Notes: generated from the letters alone by a model not told the origin. DNA of 64,000 nucleotides from Acanthaster planci (GCF_001949145.1 NW_019091374.1:773695-837694), one strand, 5' to 3'. Positions 10,626 through 32,400 are shown, counted from the stretch's first letter. Program-made: numbers and translations.

Positions 10626-10839
10626 GACACCCATTAAACATGGTAAAGAAATTCACGAGAAAAATACAAACTCTGGGCATAAAAGATTACATTGAGAAAA
10701 TTAAGACACACAAAAAAAAGATTAAAGACTTTATGACACACTGAATTTAAACCGAAGTATAATCCAAATCGAAGTTTATGTGGTATAATAGATCAAACAC
10801 AATTTACGACAAGAAGCAATAGGGTAAGAAAAGGCCCGC

Positions 10840-10891
10840 GTCACGGACGGTGGGATCCCCTCGCTCGACAAAGCGAGCAGCCGTTCCGGAC
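10840..10891. ncRNA. Hairpin module 6 (three-way-junction-like)
   Basis: The outer stem GTCACGGACGG pairs with CCGTTCCGGAC, and GGCCC/GGGCC can pair further out (10834-10898). Inside are a GGGATCCC palindrome and CTCGCT-loop-AGCGAG followed by CAG, as in module 1. Function unknown. Confidence 0.35.
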
Positions 10892-11121
10892 TTGGGCCGT
10901 TAGGAAGACAAAAGCAACAAGACGGTGATTAGATCAGCCATGTTATCTTGTCGTTAACTACTGTAAAAAGAGAGCTGTTGATATACCATTTTTTGAAAAA
11001 CAGATCAAGAGAGGAGTTCAAGCGGTAATAGTGATATTCTATGACGATTTTTTTATTTAAGGCGGTAGGACCAGATGAGAAGGGGATCGGAAAAGGCAGC
11101 AGAGCGATAGGACCAGTAGAT

Positions 11122-11885
11122 NNNNNNNNNNNNNNNNNNNNNNNNNNNNNNNNNNNNNNNNNNNNNNNNNNNNNNNNNNNNNNNNNNNNNNNNNNNNNNN
11201 NNNNNNNNNNNNNNNNNNNNNNNNNNNNNNNNNNNNNNNNNNNNNNNNNNNNNNNNNNNNNNNNNNNNNNNNNNNNNNNNNNNNNNNNNNNNNNNNNNNN
11301 NNNNNNNNNNNNNNNNNNNNNNNNNNNNNNNNNNNNNNNNNNNNNNNNNNNNNNNNNNNNNNNNNNNNNNNNNNNNNNNNNNNNNNNNNNNNNNNNNNNN
11401 NNNNNNNNNNNNNNNNNNNNNNNNNNNNNNNNNNNNNNNNNNNNNNNNNNNNNNNNNNNNNNNNNNNNNNNNNNNNNNNNNNNNNNNNNNNNNNNNNNNN
11501 NNNNNNNNNNNNNNNNNNNNNNNNNNNNNNNNNNNNNNNNNNNNNNNNNNNNNNNNNNNNNNNNNNNNNNNNNNNNNNNNNNNNNNNNNNNNNNNNNNNN
11601 NNNNNNNNNNNNNNNNNNNNNNNNNNNNNNNNNNNNNNNNNNNNNNNNNNNNNNNNNNNNNNNNNNNNNNNNNNNNNNNNNNNNNNNNNNNNNNNNNNNN
11701 NNNNNNNNNNNNNNNNNNNNNNNNNNNNNNNNNNNNNNNNNNNNNNNNNNNNNNNNNNNNNNNNNNNNNNNNNNNNNNNNNNNNNNNNNNNNNNNNNNNN
11801 NNNNNNNNNNNNNNNNNNNNNNNNNNNNNNNNNNNNNNNNNNNNNNNNNNNNNNNNNNNNNNNNNNNNNNNNNNNNNNNNNNNNN
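11122..11885. other. Assembly gap (N run)
   Basis: 764 unresolved bases. Open frames spanning it are artefacts of translating N. Confidence 0.99.
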
Positions 11886-12143
11886 GATGTCGTAGAGAGT
11901 CTTTGAAGATAGCGGGAGTCCGTTGAGGTCGGGAGGGATGAAGAAGGGTATCGGAGTGTCCGGAAAGCAGGGGACGGTGCGGAGTGGAGTCAGAGGAGAG
12001 AGCAGACCGGAGAAGCCGAAGAGCGACGGAAAAGACGAGCGGAGGGCGAGATGTAGACGGTGAAGCCACGAACTAGCAGAGGGAAAGATGGATACGTGCG
12101 CCTTCAATAAAATCTCCGCGGTTTTCAGCGATTCGAAGCCCAA
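11886..12143 (-). pseudogene. Open segment of unknown origin beside gap
   Basis: The minus strand is open in two frames from about 12143 down to the gap, with low-complexity Ser/Leu/Pro/Arg-rich translations (GFESLKTAEILLKAH near the start, PLSSKTLYDI near the gap). The spacing of these phrases faintly recalls the C-terminal region of L1/Tx1-type LINE ORF2, with a frame change between them, but I cannot support this beyond a suspicion. Composition bias alone could keep the frames open. Confidence 0.2.
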
Positions 12144-12654
12144 CTTTGCTTTCTTGTCACATTCCGCTCCACGCCCCCTCCCCCAATAAAAAAGGAGGAA
12201 GATTGGATCCCAAAGCTTGTTTTTTATTGTACAGTTTGGTGTTTCAGTCCAGCAATGTTAAATGAAACACGCGTCTGATTTGACAATCAATTACTTGAAC
12301 AGATAACTTCGGTGCATTTCAAACTCTACTCGAAAGTAACGAGGAAGGAAGAGGTATTGAGATCATTTTCAATTAAATGAAATGTTTTAATATTTTTAAA
12401 GCATATGCATGTTAGTTCATTTTGCACAAGGGAAAAATAGCTGCGTTTGAGAGCACAGCAAAGACGTCACCAAAAAAACCCAAAACACAGCGCAACAGGA
12501 TGTCTCCATGGAAAACTGCAGTAGGCCGAGAGTTGTTAGTCAACTATGTCATACATAACAAAGCAGAAGTGATTACAAAATTAACATCATAATATACGTC
12601 CGTCTGTTTTACCGCGTAGTCCGTTTTACGCCGCGAAAATTAATGAAAGTAGTG
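12144..12654. other. Non-coding, no gene recognised
   Basis: No open frame, RNA gene or clear repeat is visible to me between the gap-side segment and the large duplication. Confidence 0.5.
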
Positions 12655-13535
12655 TTGAAACAAACCTCATTCTATTATTGAATGAAAACAATGAAGAAAG
12701 AAGTATCGATACCTAACGTTTTCTTTGTTTATAATAAGCAGAATGTTTGTAATTAGAGACACAGTGGTAACGGGGTTTGACTTTTTATGCAAATCTTTAT
12801 CACTGTCAGTCAATAGGCAGCAAAATTTCCTATGAAACACTGTTTCTCATTCGCCTGTCATTTTACGGCGAAATCCTGTACAACTGCAAATTTAGATACA
12901 ATTTCTATGAGGGAAGCTGTCCGGCAAAGCCGAGACTTCTGTCACAAGAAACACGGTTATGTCTGTCTATGTTACGAACAATGCTGCGCACAAAATACGA
13001 TACACCACTGCTCAAACAAAATGCCTTTTAGGAAGTTCCAGCGACCGGGTGTGATAAACTTGCCCCGTGCGGTATTTCAATGGAAAAGTTATGTGTTGCG
13101 TTCGTGTACAATAGGGCGACATTCTTCGTTTCCTCTAGCGGGTCACGTACGTGTTTGTAGCGTGTTTCTCAGACCTACGACGACTACAGAAAAATAGAAT
13201 CATGTACGTGGCTGCAACTTCAAACACACATAGCGTGATTGAATGCGGAGACAAACGCGGACACTGGCCATGAAGAAACACGTTATGCGGGCTTTTTTAT
13301 CTGGTAGCTCCAACTACAGATAACATTGCACGGGCACCGGGCATTCAATGCCTCATTTACGTGGTGCTATCATCCACACAACTCCGAGACACTTTACTGC
13401 ACAATGTCATTGAATACGGGGACAATCTTGGACGCTGGCAATGCCACTCCAGAAACATGATATTACGGCTTTTTATCAGGTATCGCCCACAAGTCCTAAC
13501 GTTGTATGACTGCACTCAACAGAATACCTCATTTC
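12655..13535 (+). repeat. Large direct duplication, copy 1
   Basis: About 880 bp align from end to end with 16960-17855 at roughly 90% by eye, for example AAACACGGTTATGTCTGTCT, GTTCGTGTACAATAGGGCGA and TTGAATGCGGAGACAAACGC. Indels (such as a short extra AT-rich tract in copy 2) are scattered. Open frames inside are not conserved between copies, so it is not a protein gene. The right third consists of degenerate ~160-bp units. Confidence 0.85.
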
Positions 13536-13540
13536 GTCAC
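13237..13540 (+). repeat. Two degenerate ~162-bp tandem units
   Basis: TTGAATGCGGAGACAA (13245) and TTGAATACGGGGACAA (13407) start successive units that each continue with AGAAACA, GGCTTTTTTATC-like and CCTCATTT words. The same unit type occurs at 8.18-8.51 and 15.19-15.53 kb and, three times, at 17.55-17.99 kb. Confidence 0.6.
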
Positions 13541-14454
13541 CGTCACCTGCACCACGAAGTGACTGGCGTTCTGCCGCCCCGAAATTCTTTTAAAAGGCAC
13601 CCTCTCTTGTTCAAACATGGACAGTCCAGTTTCTGTTGTAGACTGGTGCCATCCTCACTGTGCACCGCGTGTTAATTAATAGTTTGCGAAACTGGCCAAA
13701 TTTTATGAGATTGAAAAGGTCGTCAGAAAAGAAGAAATAGCAATAGTATAATAGCAATAAGCAACAGTAAGCTAAACTGAAAGATGTAAGCTTAAATTTG
13801 AGGTGACATTTGTCTTGTATTTTGAGCCCAGTTACCCCAAAAGAGACAGTTTCTTCGGTCACATCCATGTCACGTGAAAATACTAATGTACTGTACAATG
13901 TACAATACGCAGTGAATAACTTGAAGATCCCATCGTCAAACGTTGTTTTCATTCTTACTGGCAGAGTAATATTGCTGAGAACATCAGGACTAAATTAGAC
14001 AGTATTTTTCTTGCATCGTATCATAAATTTTAAGGGAAAATATAATTGGACTTGCCTTTCAATAAGTCTTTTATGAAATCTGAAAAATGATGACGTCATT
14101 AATCAAGTTTAAAACACCAGATTTGCAACAAATTTTTTAATGGACTATATCGTTTCATCGAGGGTCGATAATATCACCGTAATGGTTTAAAGCGGAAGGA
14201 TAAGTGATGAAATATCACCCTCAAGCGTGTTTGTGTTGTTTTTTGGACAATTTCGGAAGTTAACGTCAATAGATTTTCATGATTTTGGTTCAGGTTACGT
14301 CATCATACTACAGAAAGTTCAGTCAACCATAAAGATAAAACAATTTGTCATAGCGGTTATATTTTTCTTGGCTTTATCGAATTAGGACTATAGTTTTCCA
14401 AAATAAGGGTCCTGGATGTGCCTAAAACACAGAAGTCTGTTAGACACGGCTTTT
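13541..14454. other. Non-coding, no gene recognised
   Basis: AT-rich, short open frames only. No RNA gene or clear repeat seen. Confidence 0.5.
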
Positions 14455-14575
14455 CACTCGCATGCGCTCAGCTCTCAATGTAGCCGTACGCCTCTGCGCA
14501 AAATAGGCCCACGGGTTGGAGGATTTTGTGAATGAAATACGGCGATTTGGACACCAAAAGTCCCAAATTCGCGAT
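14455..14575 (+). repeat. Direct repeat, second copy at 18450-18570
   Basis: GCTCTCAATGTAGCCG, CAAAATAGGCCCACGGGTTGG and AGTCCCAAATTCG are shared in the same order and orientation with 18450-18570, at the same side of the large duplication, suggesting one longer duplicated block interrupted by other insertions. Confidence 0.7.
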
Positions 14576-15059
14576 TAATGAAAATATCTCTATGATCGCT
14601 CCTGTTGATGGCACCTCCTATTGTAAAAAACCTCGTGGGATCACAAGATATTAATGAACTCGCGCGCAGAAATCTATCCATTTAGGGGAATGAATGCACC
14701 CCTAATGTTTTATACAAGCATATCAAAGGATTGCTTTTTCCATTGTATGGATTGTTCAAGCCACAGTGCCCCCCCCCCACACACACACACATTCCCACAG
14801 AGGGATTTGGCGGAAACAGTTATCATGCCCTCTCAACTTCGTCGGCGGGGCATAATGATCACATTTTAATACCTGTGCTAAGCGCCAATGACTGCACAAC
14901 AAGGTTTTTTTTTTCAAGCCTTAATCGATGAGCAGGGGTATCGGGGGTACAGAATCTTATTAAATATATAACACAAAGCCATACAACAACAGGCTAGAGA
15001 AGTCTCGACGTAGACCTTGTGGATCAATATGCTTCAAAGCTCACAGTTAGCCTCAGCAA

Positions 15060-15167
15060 CAGGGTTGGCCATTTTTTTAATTTCTTTTTTAATCAAACAA
15101 CCGCGGATTTTTAAAGTTAAATCGGATTTGTTTGATTTAAATCGACGATTCAAATCAGCCAACCCTG
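15060..15167. mobile_element. 108-bp hAT-like MITE with 8-bp TSD
   Basis: CAGGGTTGGC at the left end is inverted as GCCAACCCTG at the right end, and the element is flanked by a perfect 8-bp duplication CTCAGCAA (15052-15059 and 15168-15175). The CAGGG-type terminus and 8-bp duplication fit the hAT superfamily. The interior is AT-rich with AAATCGGATT-like words and has no coding capacity. Confidence 0.85.
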
Positions 15168-15189
15168 CTCAGCAATACTGTATCCATTT

Positions 15190-15530
15190 ATATCCCTCTT
15201 CGACATATCGGAAAAACACTTTACTGTACAAAAAATTAATGGCATCAAATGCGGAGACAAACGCGGACCCCGAAACGGGCTGAGAGGGCTTTTTATCGGG
15301 CATCTCACAGATGTCACAACGTTGGACGTATCGAGTTATAGAATGACCCATTTGTGTGGTTGAACCACTCACAAACGGTAATAACCCTCACGACGCAAAT
15401 GTCATTCAACATGGAGACAACTGCCGAAACCACACCGCCACGCGAGAAACGCGGTTTTGGGGCCTTTTGTAAAGCTTTCTGCGTGTACGAAATATGTTCG
15501 GTTTGATACAGCAGAATCGACGTTTTCATA
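15190..15530. repeat. Satellite-like block, inverted partner of 8180-8510
   Basis: Two ~155-bp units (ATGCGGAGACAAACGCGG near 15250; CATGGAGACAACTGC near 15407). The block is the reverse-complement relative of 8180-8510, some 6.7 kb away. Confidence 0.7.
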
Positions 15531-16544
15531 TGATGCAATACTATAGGGCGGAGAGAAACTCCCCTCCCACGACCTTGTGTTGGTCATTGTTTGATCGAAA
15601 TCGAATCTCAGGAACTTTTTACAGACTTTTAGGGGGGATGTGTTAGGTAATAATACTCTAGAGTATGTATAGGGATTGGACATGTGGGGGGGGGGGACCC
15701 ATTGGCCCCATATCGTGCATGGTATCAATGTTTTACAGGGAATACCTTTGGCCGATGCCATACTTCCTATTGTGTGTGTTCACGTATGTTTCACCCCAAT
15801 TCAACGTGTGGAAATTAACGACTTCGACCGTGCGCGGCGGTTACTTGACCGGACCCTCGTGAATCCAAAGGAAATGCCCTTAGCAACCCGCCAGTCCTCT
15901 TGAGCCTGCCTTCTGGTTTGGAAGACTTCGTTTGCGCAAAGTTAACAAACGATCACATTGAAACTCTTTGTACGTGCTCCACAAGGCATAAACCGAATAA
16001 AACACTACAAAATCATGAAAAGAAACGCTACATAATTAAAATTTAGCCTCAAAGTGGTTGTTGCTAAGATAATAAATTACATGTATTTCCATTTTCAATA
16101 GATCTCTTGGTCTTTTTTTTCACTAAATTTCTCAGTTTTAGAAGTTTTCCCAGAACAATGAGACACTGCAGACGACAGGCCAGAATCGTAACTACACGAT
16201 ATAATCAGTTCTGTGCCGCTAGATTTTTTGTGTCGTGAGTTATATTTGATACTTCTGCGTAGCGCGATCTACGTATGCACAAAACCGATCCAGCCACCTG
16301 GCCACGTACCGTGCTCGCTACACTGCAGTATGTTACACGCGTAGCGCGGCGTACATGCCCATAGAAATTTTCGACGGAGCCGGTGTACAGTACATACCGT
16401 GAATTTCAAGAAGACGTAAATTTCATGAAATGAAGCAGCTGTTTGCCTGGCACGAATTCCCATGGCCCTCATTTAATGCATGCAAATGACCCTAAATCGG
16501 GACATGCACAGTTAATAATTTCCCTCTGAAAAACATACGAGACG
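15531..16544. other. Non-coding, no gene recognised
   Basis: Contains a G-run (near 15687) and AT-rich sequence. No supported gene, RNA or repeat. Confidence 0.5.
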
Positions 16545-16680
16545 CGTGTTGGGGCAGACACAACTTCCCAAATGGGGTGAGTTCAATCTGATGAGAAAAC
16601 GGCACTTAATTGCTGCAAATTGTGTTTAGGTACACACGGACTGTATTAATGTGTCGGTCATCTTGAATTGAAAGTAATGT
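16545..16680. repeat. Empty-site paralogue of the 7072-8112 insertion
   Basis: In reverse orientation this locus joins the left flank (6940-7065) and right flank (8113-8145) of the foldback element without the intervening 1.04 kb: GAACTCACCCCATTTGGGAAG is continuous on the reverse strand. It supports both ends of that insertion. Confidence 0.75.
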
Positions 16681-16689
16681 AAAAACTTT

Positions 16690-16880
16690 TTTTCAGTTTG
16701 GGAACCGGAGCGTGAAAATAACAGCACTGAAATAAAAAGTTCATAAAAGTTCACGCCAGTTTTGGTTGAAGAATAATTTCAAATTTGTGATAAACTAATA
16801 TATCTTAATGTTTGCCACATTAAAAAACTGCAAGCGGGGTTTTGAACCTCATATAGTCTGCCACCACTCCATGCGATAGA
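16690..16880 (+). repeat. Direct-repeat block, copy of 8680-8880
   Basis: Same word order as 8680-8880 (AGCGTGAAAATAA, GAAATAAAAAGTTCATA, CTTAATGTTTGCCACA, ATAGTCTGCCAC). It sits immediately before copy 2 of the large duplication. Confidence 0.75.
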
Positions 16881-16959
16881 TTAAATTACATGGAGTATGA
16901 TGAATGCAAATTAATAAAATAGTGCTGACAACCACGATTCTCTTTATTCAGACTTGCAG

Positions 16960-17855
16960 AAACCTCATTATATTAGGGAATGAAAACAATGAAGAACTAT
17001 CGATATTTTCTTTGTTAATAAGCAGAATGCTTTTAATTAATTAACACGGTGTTTTTTTATAATGGAGTTTGACTTTAAATGCTGCTATATATAGCAAGCA
17101 GATATTTTTTCACAGTCAGTAGGTAGCGAAATACTATTTCCTACGAAACAGTGTTTCTCACTCAGCTGCCGTTTTACGGGAAAATCCTGTTCAACCGCAG
17201 ATTTTACATACAATTTCTATGAGGGAAAGCTGTCCCCCAAAACGGACACTCCTGTAACAAGAAACACGGTTATGTCTGTCTATGTTACGAACAATACTGC
17301 GCACAAAATACGATACTCCACAGCTCAAGCAAAATTCCCTTTAGTGGAAGTTCCAGCGACCGGGCGTGGTAAACTTGGACTGTGCGGTATTTCAATGGAA
17401 AAGTTATATGTTGCGTTCGTGTACAATAGGGCGACATTCTTCGTTTCCTCTAGCGGGTCACGTACGTGTTTGTAGCGTGTTTCTCAGACCTACGACGACT
17501 CCGGAAAAATAGAATCATGTACACGGCTAGGCTGCAACTTCAAACACACATAGCGTGATTGAATGCGGAGACAAACGCGGACACTGGTCAGGAAGAAACA
17601 CGTTATACGGGTTTTTTATCTGGTAGCTCCAACTACTTTTAACGTTGTACGGGGACTGGGCTTACAGTGCCTCATTTACGTGATTCTACCATACACAGAC
17701 CTCCTCAAAACACTTCTTTCTATACTGCACAATGTCATTGAATACGGGGACAATCGTGGACGCCACGCTGCGACTCCAGAAACATGATAGGGGGGCTTCT
17801 TATCAGATATCCCCCACCCTGTACGACTGCACCCAACAGAATACCTCATTTATGA
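16960..17855 (+). repeat. Large direct duplication, copy 2
   Basis: Partner of 12655-13535 (see there). The copy runs on into a third ~165-bp unit at 17897-17990 (GAGGAGACAAACGAGGACAC, CACCGCCACAATGGAAACGCG) that resembles the units of 15.19-15.53 kb. Confidence 0.85.
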
Positions 17856-18449
17856 GTTAGATCTTACGAACAACTGCCACAACACTTCCTACACAAATGT
17901 CATGGAACGAGGAGACAAACGAGGACACTACACCGCCACAATGGAAACGCGTAATAAGGGCTTTTTGTATGGGAGTTTCACACGCGAGAGATCTTTTAAT
18001 TGACAACGAACATCAATCAAACGCTGGCATATCGTCGTTTCCTAACTTTCCCAAATCTGAGGGAAAAGATACTTTTTCATCGATTGCTCAGATGAACAGT
18101 AGTTTCAACTCGGAGTGTGAGCGATCACAAAGAGTATTTTGTCCTTTTGATCGTTGTATTTTGTGAGGAATATTGTGGGAATGAAGATTATTATCCATGT
18201 CACTTCTACTCACATAGGAAACAAGTAGGACTACAAATACGCGCGCATAGAAAGCAGTGCAAAATCGGATAGAAACAGCGCCGCCTAATGACTCCGAGGG
18301 AGAGGTTGGCCCCGCTTTTCTTTGGAAATTCAAGATTACGGCCAGAAGTGCACCTTTCTCTTCAATTTGACACTGATTGTTAGACAGCCACGCGAATTTT
18401 TTATTCGCCCTTCGCCGAAATCTACGTACTCACAAATAGGAGTAAAACT

Positions 18450-18570
18450 ATGCGCGCAGCTCTCAATGTAGCCGCCCGCCTCTATGCAAAATAGGCCCAC
18501 GGGTTGGAGGTTTTTGTGAACGAAATACCGCGGCGAGTTGGACGCGTATACGCCAGAAGTCCCAAATTCG
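18450..18570 (+). repeat. Direct repeat, copy of 14455-14575
   Basis: Shares GCTCTCAATGTAGCCG, CAAAATAGGCCCACGGGTTGG and AGTCCCAAATTCG with 14455-14575. Confidence 0.7.
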
Positions 18571-19029
18571 TGACAACATTGATTTATGTGTCATCGTTTT
18601 GCAAACTTAAAAAACATGCCTCACTTAAATGATTGCCCAGAAAAGACTTGATTCTTTTTCAACTGATATCCCCCCTTTGGAGATTCGCCTCATAAAATTT
18701 AACTGTAACAGGGTCGAAATAAGCAATACTTATCAACATATAATCACAATCAAAACCCTGCTTACGTGGGCAGTTTTCATTGCAGGCCATTTTTGTGCTT
18801 ATCAGACTGACAATTTCCTAGGACGGACCGTTTTGGAAACTGCCACGAAGTTTTTCATAATGACATCTGCGGGAAAATCCAGAAAAATTATTTTCTTCGT
18901 ATTTAAATTTAATCAGATTTTTCTTTATGCAGCTGATTTCCTTATTCATTAAAGTTTTTGGATTATTCTAAATCATTTATTCTTAAATTCAAGGACCAAA
19001 TGAAAATCATTATTCGTTACTGGTAAAAA
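18571..19029. other. Non-coding upstream region
   Basis: AT-rich, a 107-codon open frame at 18629-18952 has no recognisable domain. No RNA gene seen. Confidence 0.5.
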
Positions 19030-19313
19030 AAAACCTATAGCTTTCTAGTCCACTGGTTTCATAGCGCCGCCAAGAGTTGAAATCACTTTGGGGCGACCGG
19101 TCTTAATCTCGCTGGTTCCCTGGTTTGTGCGTTTTTATGATGCTGAAAATGTGTTGTGGAGCAGTGCGCAGCTGGCCGCCATAGATTTTCCAACTTGTGT
19201 AAGTGCCGAAATTGTTATGTAAACGTCAGCGTAAGGCTACCCAGAAATCAATCAACATTTAGCCAAAGAATTCTTCAAAGCTTGGTGGATCGAGGAAGAA
19301 CTGAGCTCCAGAA
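19030..19313 (+). promoter_or_regulatory. Probable NDUFV1 promoter and 5' UTR
   Basis: This interval lies directly upstream of the NDUFV1 start codon and is richer in CpG than its surroundings. GGCCGCCATAG (around 19174) resembles a YY1 site, common near starts of mitochondrial protein genes. No TATA box is obvious. The transcription start is inferred only from position. Confidence 0.3.
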
Positions 19314-29350
<10,037 letters not shown>

Positions 29351-30436
29351 CGTCTCATTTGTCCTTAAAAATGACCAGGAGTAGCTGGGAAGGATGATGG
29401 ACCGACGTGCAAAAGTAATTTTCTCAACCTGGCACCTGTGTCAGTTAAGTGCTGAAACTGTGTGGACTGATTGATCAGGAATACCTAGAGTATCCAGCAT
29501 AACTTCAAACACCGTCAAATTCTGCACTTTGAAGGGTAATAGTACACACTGCCATATTTTGCCTTGGATTCGGTCATAAGCAATCCATGAAAACAACTGT
29601 TGTGACACATACACCAAGTGGCATATGGATTACCTCGGATGCAGTGTGTATTGTATATAAATTATAAAATGTTCCTTTTTCCTTGTGTAGGCGACCTCCC
29701 CATGTCATTTTAGGCGAGCAAACTGCCCAGTCATTGCAAGGTGACATTGGAATGATTTCATTTATTTTTTGTGGAGTACACCAAAACCTTACATCTGTTT
29801 TGACTTCTGGATATAATATGACCAGAGATGTAGTTGAGTTTATCACAAGTTCAATCACAAGTCTTTTCATAAATCCAGTCATGAGTGACGGGTTGAACGA
29901 CAGAAATGCTACGATCACCGTTCATGTGATAGTTTGTGAATTGACTTGGGAACTGGATGATCTGTGATGCACCCGACTACTGAAATTATAGCCCACATTA
30001 TAGACTGGATGTGTGCATAGCCCCCTCCCCCAAGACAAAGATAAGATTTTGGGCCATTTCAGGTCGGTGTGCTCCTTTTACTGAGCTGCTCACATGCTCC
30101 ACTGTTGCAGAGTAATGCAGACAGTGGTTGGGAAACCAGCACAAAGACCAGTTGTATATAAGTATTTTGATGTGAACTAGATGTGGACGAGTAACATAAA
30201 CTTGAGAAACGTAGTTGTAAACTTCAGGTGGAATTAAAGGGGTGGTTATTTATCCAAGTTGAGATAACTCTAAAATCTCACATTTCAGAGAAGCCACATG
30301 CTCTTTCAAATTGAAGAGCAACACATGCTTGATTCTGTAACAAATGCCGCGTGATAAAAATTAAACGTCTGTTGACAGAGTTTTCAATTGATTTTTTCTT
30401 CTTGTATTTTTAAATTTAATATTGTTGAACAATAAA
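29351..30436 (+). other. Probable NDUFV1 3' UTR with AATAAA at 30431
   Basis: No gene lies between the stop codon and 30436. The first canonical AATAAA I found on the plus strand is 30431-30436; an ATTAAA variant occurs near 30235. The UTR end is an inference. Confidence 0.3.
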
Positions 30437-32340
30437 TCCTGAGCAGTCATTAATGAAAACATTAAAAAAGTAGATGTTTACTCGAATTGAAAGACAACAC
30501 AGTAAGCATTTGTGTTGTCAACATGTGTTGATTCTTTATTTCCAATTTTACTCATTTTTTTTTTCAAGCACTAGCTTGTATCTTGAACAAATTTGAAAAT
30601 CTCTTTTAACTTTTCCGAGGGGAGGGGAAAAGTTTGGAGATGTTTACAGGCTTTGGAAATTGAGAACAGTGAAAGTCCCAAACATGTATTTCCTCCATAA
30701 AACACTTATATTGGATGGGGGCACTGTCTCATTGCCTATAGAGCAAGAAATGAGACCATGGGGTTCCCCCCTTCATGTCCAATCACTTTACACACTCTAG
30801 ACTAGTGTTACCTTACACATTCCCCCTAGATGTCTGAAAAAGAATTCCTCAGATTCCAGTGAGACAATGACCAACACAAAGCAGGGGGGGTTCTCTTCAT
30901 CTCATATCTTGCTTCATATGCCCGTTGCCACTCACCATCTGCCTTTTGTTCTTGATTGGTTGGGAGAAATTCAGTGATGAGGGAAAGGGATGAGAAAGTC
31001 ATGCACAGAAATATCATGTGAATGCAATGAACACCAATGCACTTGTTCCACTCAGAAGTTCACATCATGCCACCTCTACAGCTCTGATATTCTAATCGGC
31101 CTTTCAATTGTGAAAGCCTCAGGTGTACACTTTCTGGGGATTTTTCCCAGATGTTGAGGGGACTTTCTACCCTGCGGGGATGATTGGCCTTTTTTACTCA
31201 TATTTTTTCCTTGATTCACTGGAAGGGAGAAATTCCTTTTTTGGGGAAAGGGTGGGGGGGGGCTTTTGAAACTCAAGGCTGAAGTAGAAAATTTATCTCA
31301 ATCAAAGTACACGTACATTTTCCCAGATGAAAGCCTTAATACTTTCACATGCCAAAGGCAACCAGAAGGCGTAGTCAGTATAAAGTTTAGCAACAAATAC
31401 TTGAGCCTGGCATATGAATATTCCAAACTTTTATCATGATAAAGAATGAATGAGCTGGTTGCTTAAAGGGAACACCTAATACTTTTATTTTACAACCCTT
31501 GAAATTACACCATAGTGTTTGGAATAGCCTCCTTTTAGGGTTTTGTTTGATTTTATGATCACGGTTCGCTTTAACATTCAAGAGCAAACCGGTGATGTCA
31601 ACCTCTATGTAAAAGTGATTGTGATAAAAGGAACACCTCAGATTCTGATATGTCACTGTACATGTAGTAATTTTCCATTTCTCTGGCATGCAAAAATCAA
31701 AGTTGGGGTTCAAAATTTGAACCTTTCTGATTAACCTTACAGCAACAGCACCCTTACTTGTCCAAAACAGCTCGAACAATTTTTAATTTTTAAAAAGTGT
31801 TATTTCATTACACATAACTCCAAAAGGATGTCAAACAGTTTTCAAAGATTGAATACAGTATAACAATTCACAAACAGTGAGTCTAATAATAAAAAAGCAT
31901 TACACAGATCCTTTAAAATACTTGTAAGACAATTTAAATGTTATTTGACATAAAATGCAGCCCATTAAATTCATCCATTCTTCCACGGAACTCTTCTTTT
32001 GGATTCAATTCAATTTTCTTTGGATTCAGGTCAGTGTAAAAAAGCAAGCTCCCATCATAAAGCGAAATCCAATTCTGAACGTAATTGGCTCCAAAAAATA
32101 TATAAACGAATAGATTCTTTAGAAACTAAGATAATTTCATGCCTACAGTAACGTTATAAACTACATGTAAGCCAGCCCGAGGGGTTGGTTGAAAGCTGTA
32201 AAACGAGCAAAGATTATGCAGATATGAATGTGGTTGCATAGAGCGTTTGATGTTTCATCGTCGGTTGCTCAACGAGGAATGACTTGAGACACGGCCAAGG
32301 CGAACAAAGGGGTGAGTGCACTTCCTGCTGGCTGGGTGTC
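30437..32340. other. Non-coding interval between convergent genes
   Basis: AT-rich with short open frames only (up to 130 codons, minus 31387-31779, overlapped on the other strand). I see no RNA gene or complete repeat. Confidence 0.5.
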
Positions 32341-32344
32341 TTAG

Positions 32345-32394
32345 CCAATCAGAAGGGAGTGACCATGGTAACTAGTCATCCCTCAGCTGATTGG
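32345..32394. promoter_or_regulatory. RFX X-box flanked by two CCAAT boxes
   Basis: GTGACCATGGTAAC (32359-32372) fits the X-box consensus GTNRCC-N(0-3)-RGYAAC exactly. CCAAT (32345-32349) lies to its left and ATTGG, an inverted CCAAT (32390-32394), to its right. RFX plus NF-Y sites together mark promoters, notably of ciliary genes. No start of a known gene is visible beside it, so this may be an orphan promoter, a repeat-borne promoter or chance. Confidence 0.4.
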
Positions 32395-32400
32395 TTGTTG

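Noticed and set aside
10929-12143. A 404-codon minus-strand open frame and overlapping frames
   Set aside because: Most of its length is the N gap. Only the ends are real sequence, described separately at low confidence.
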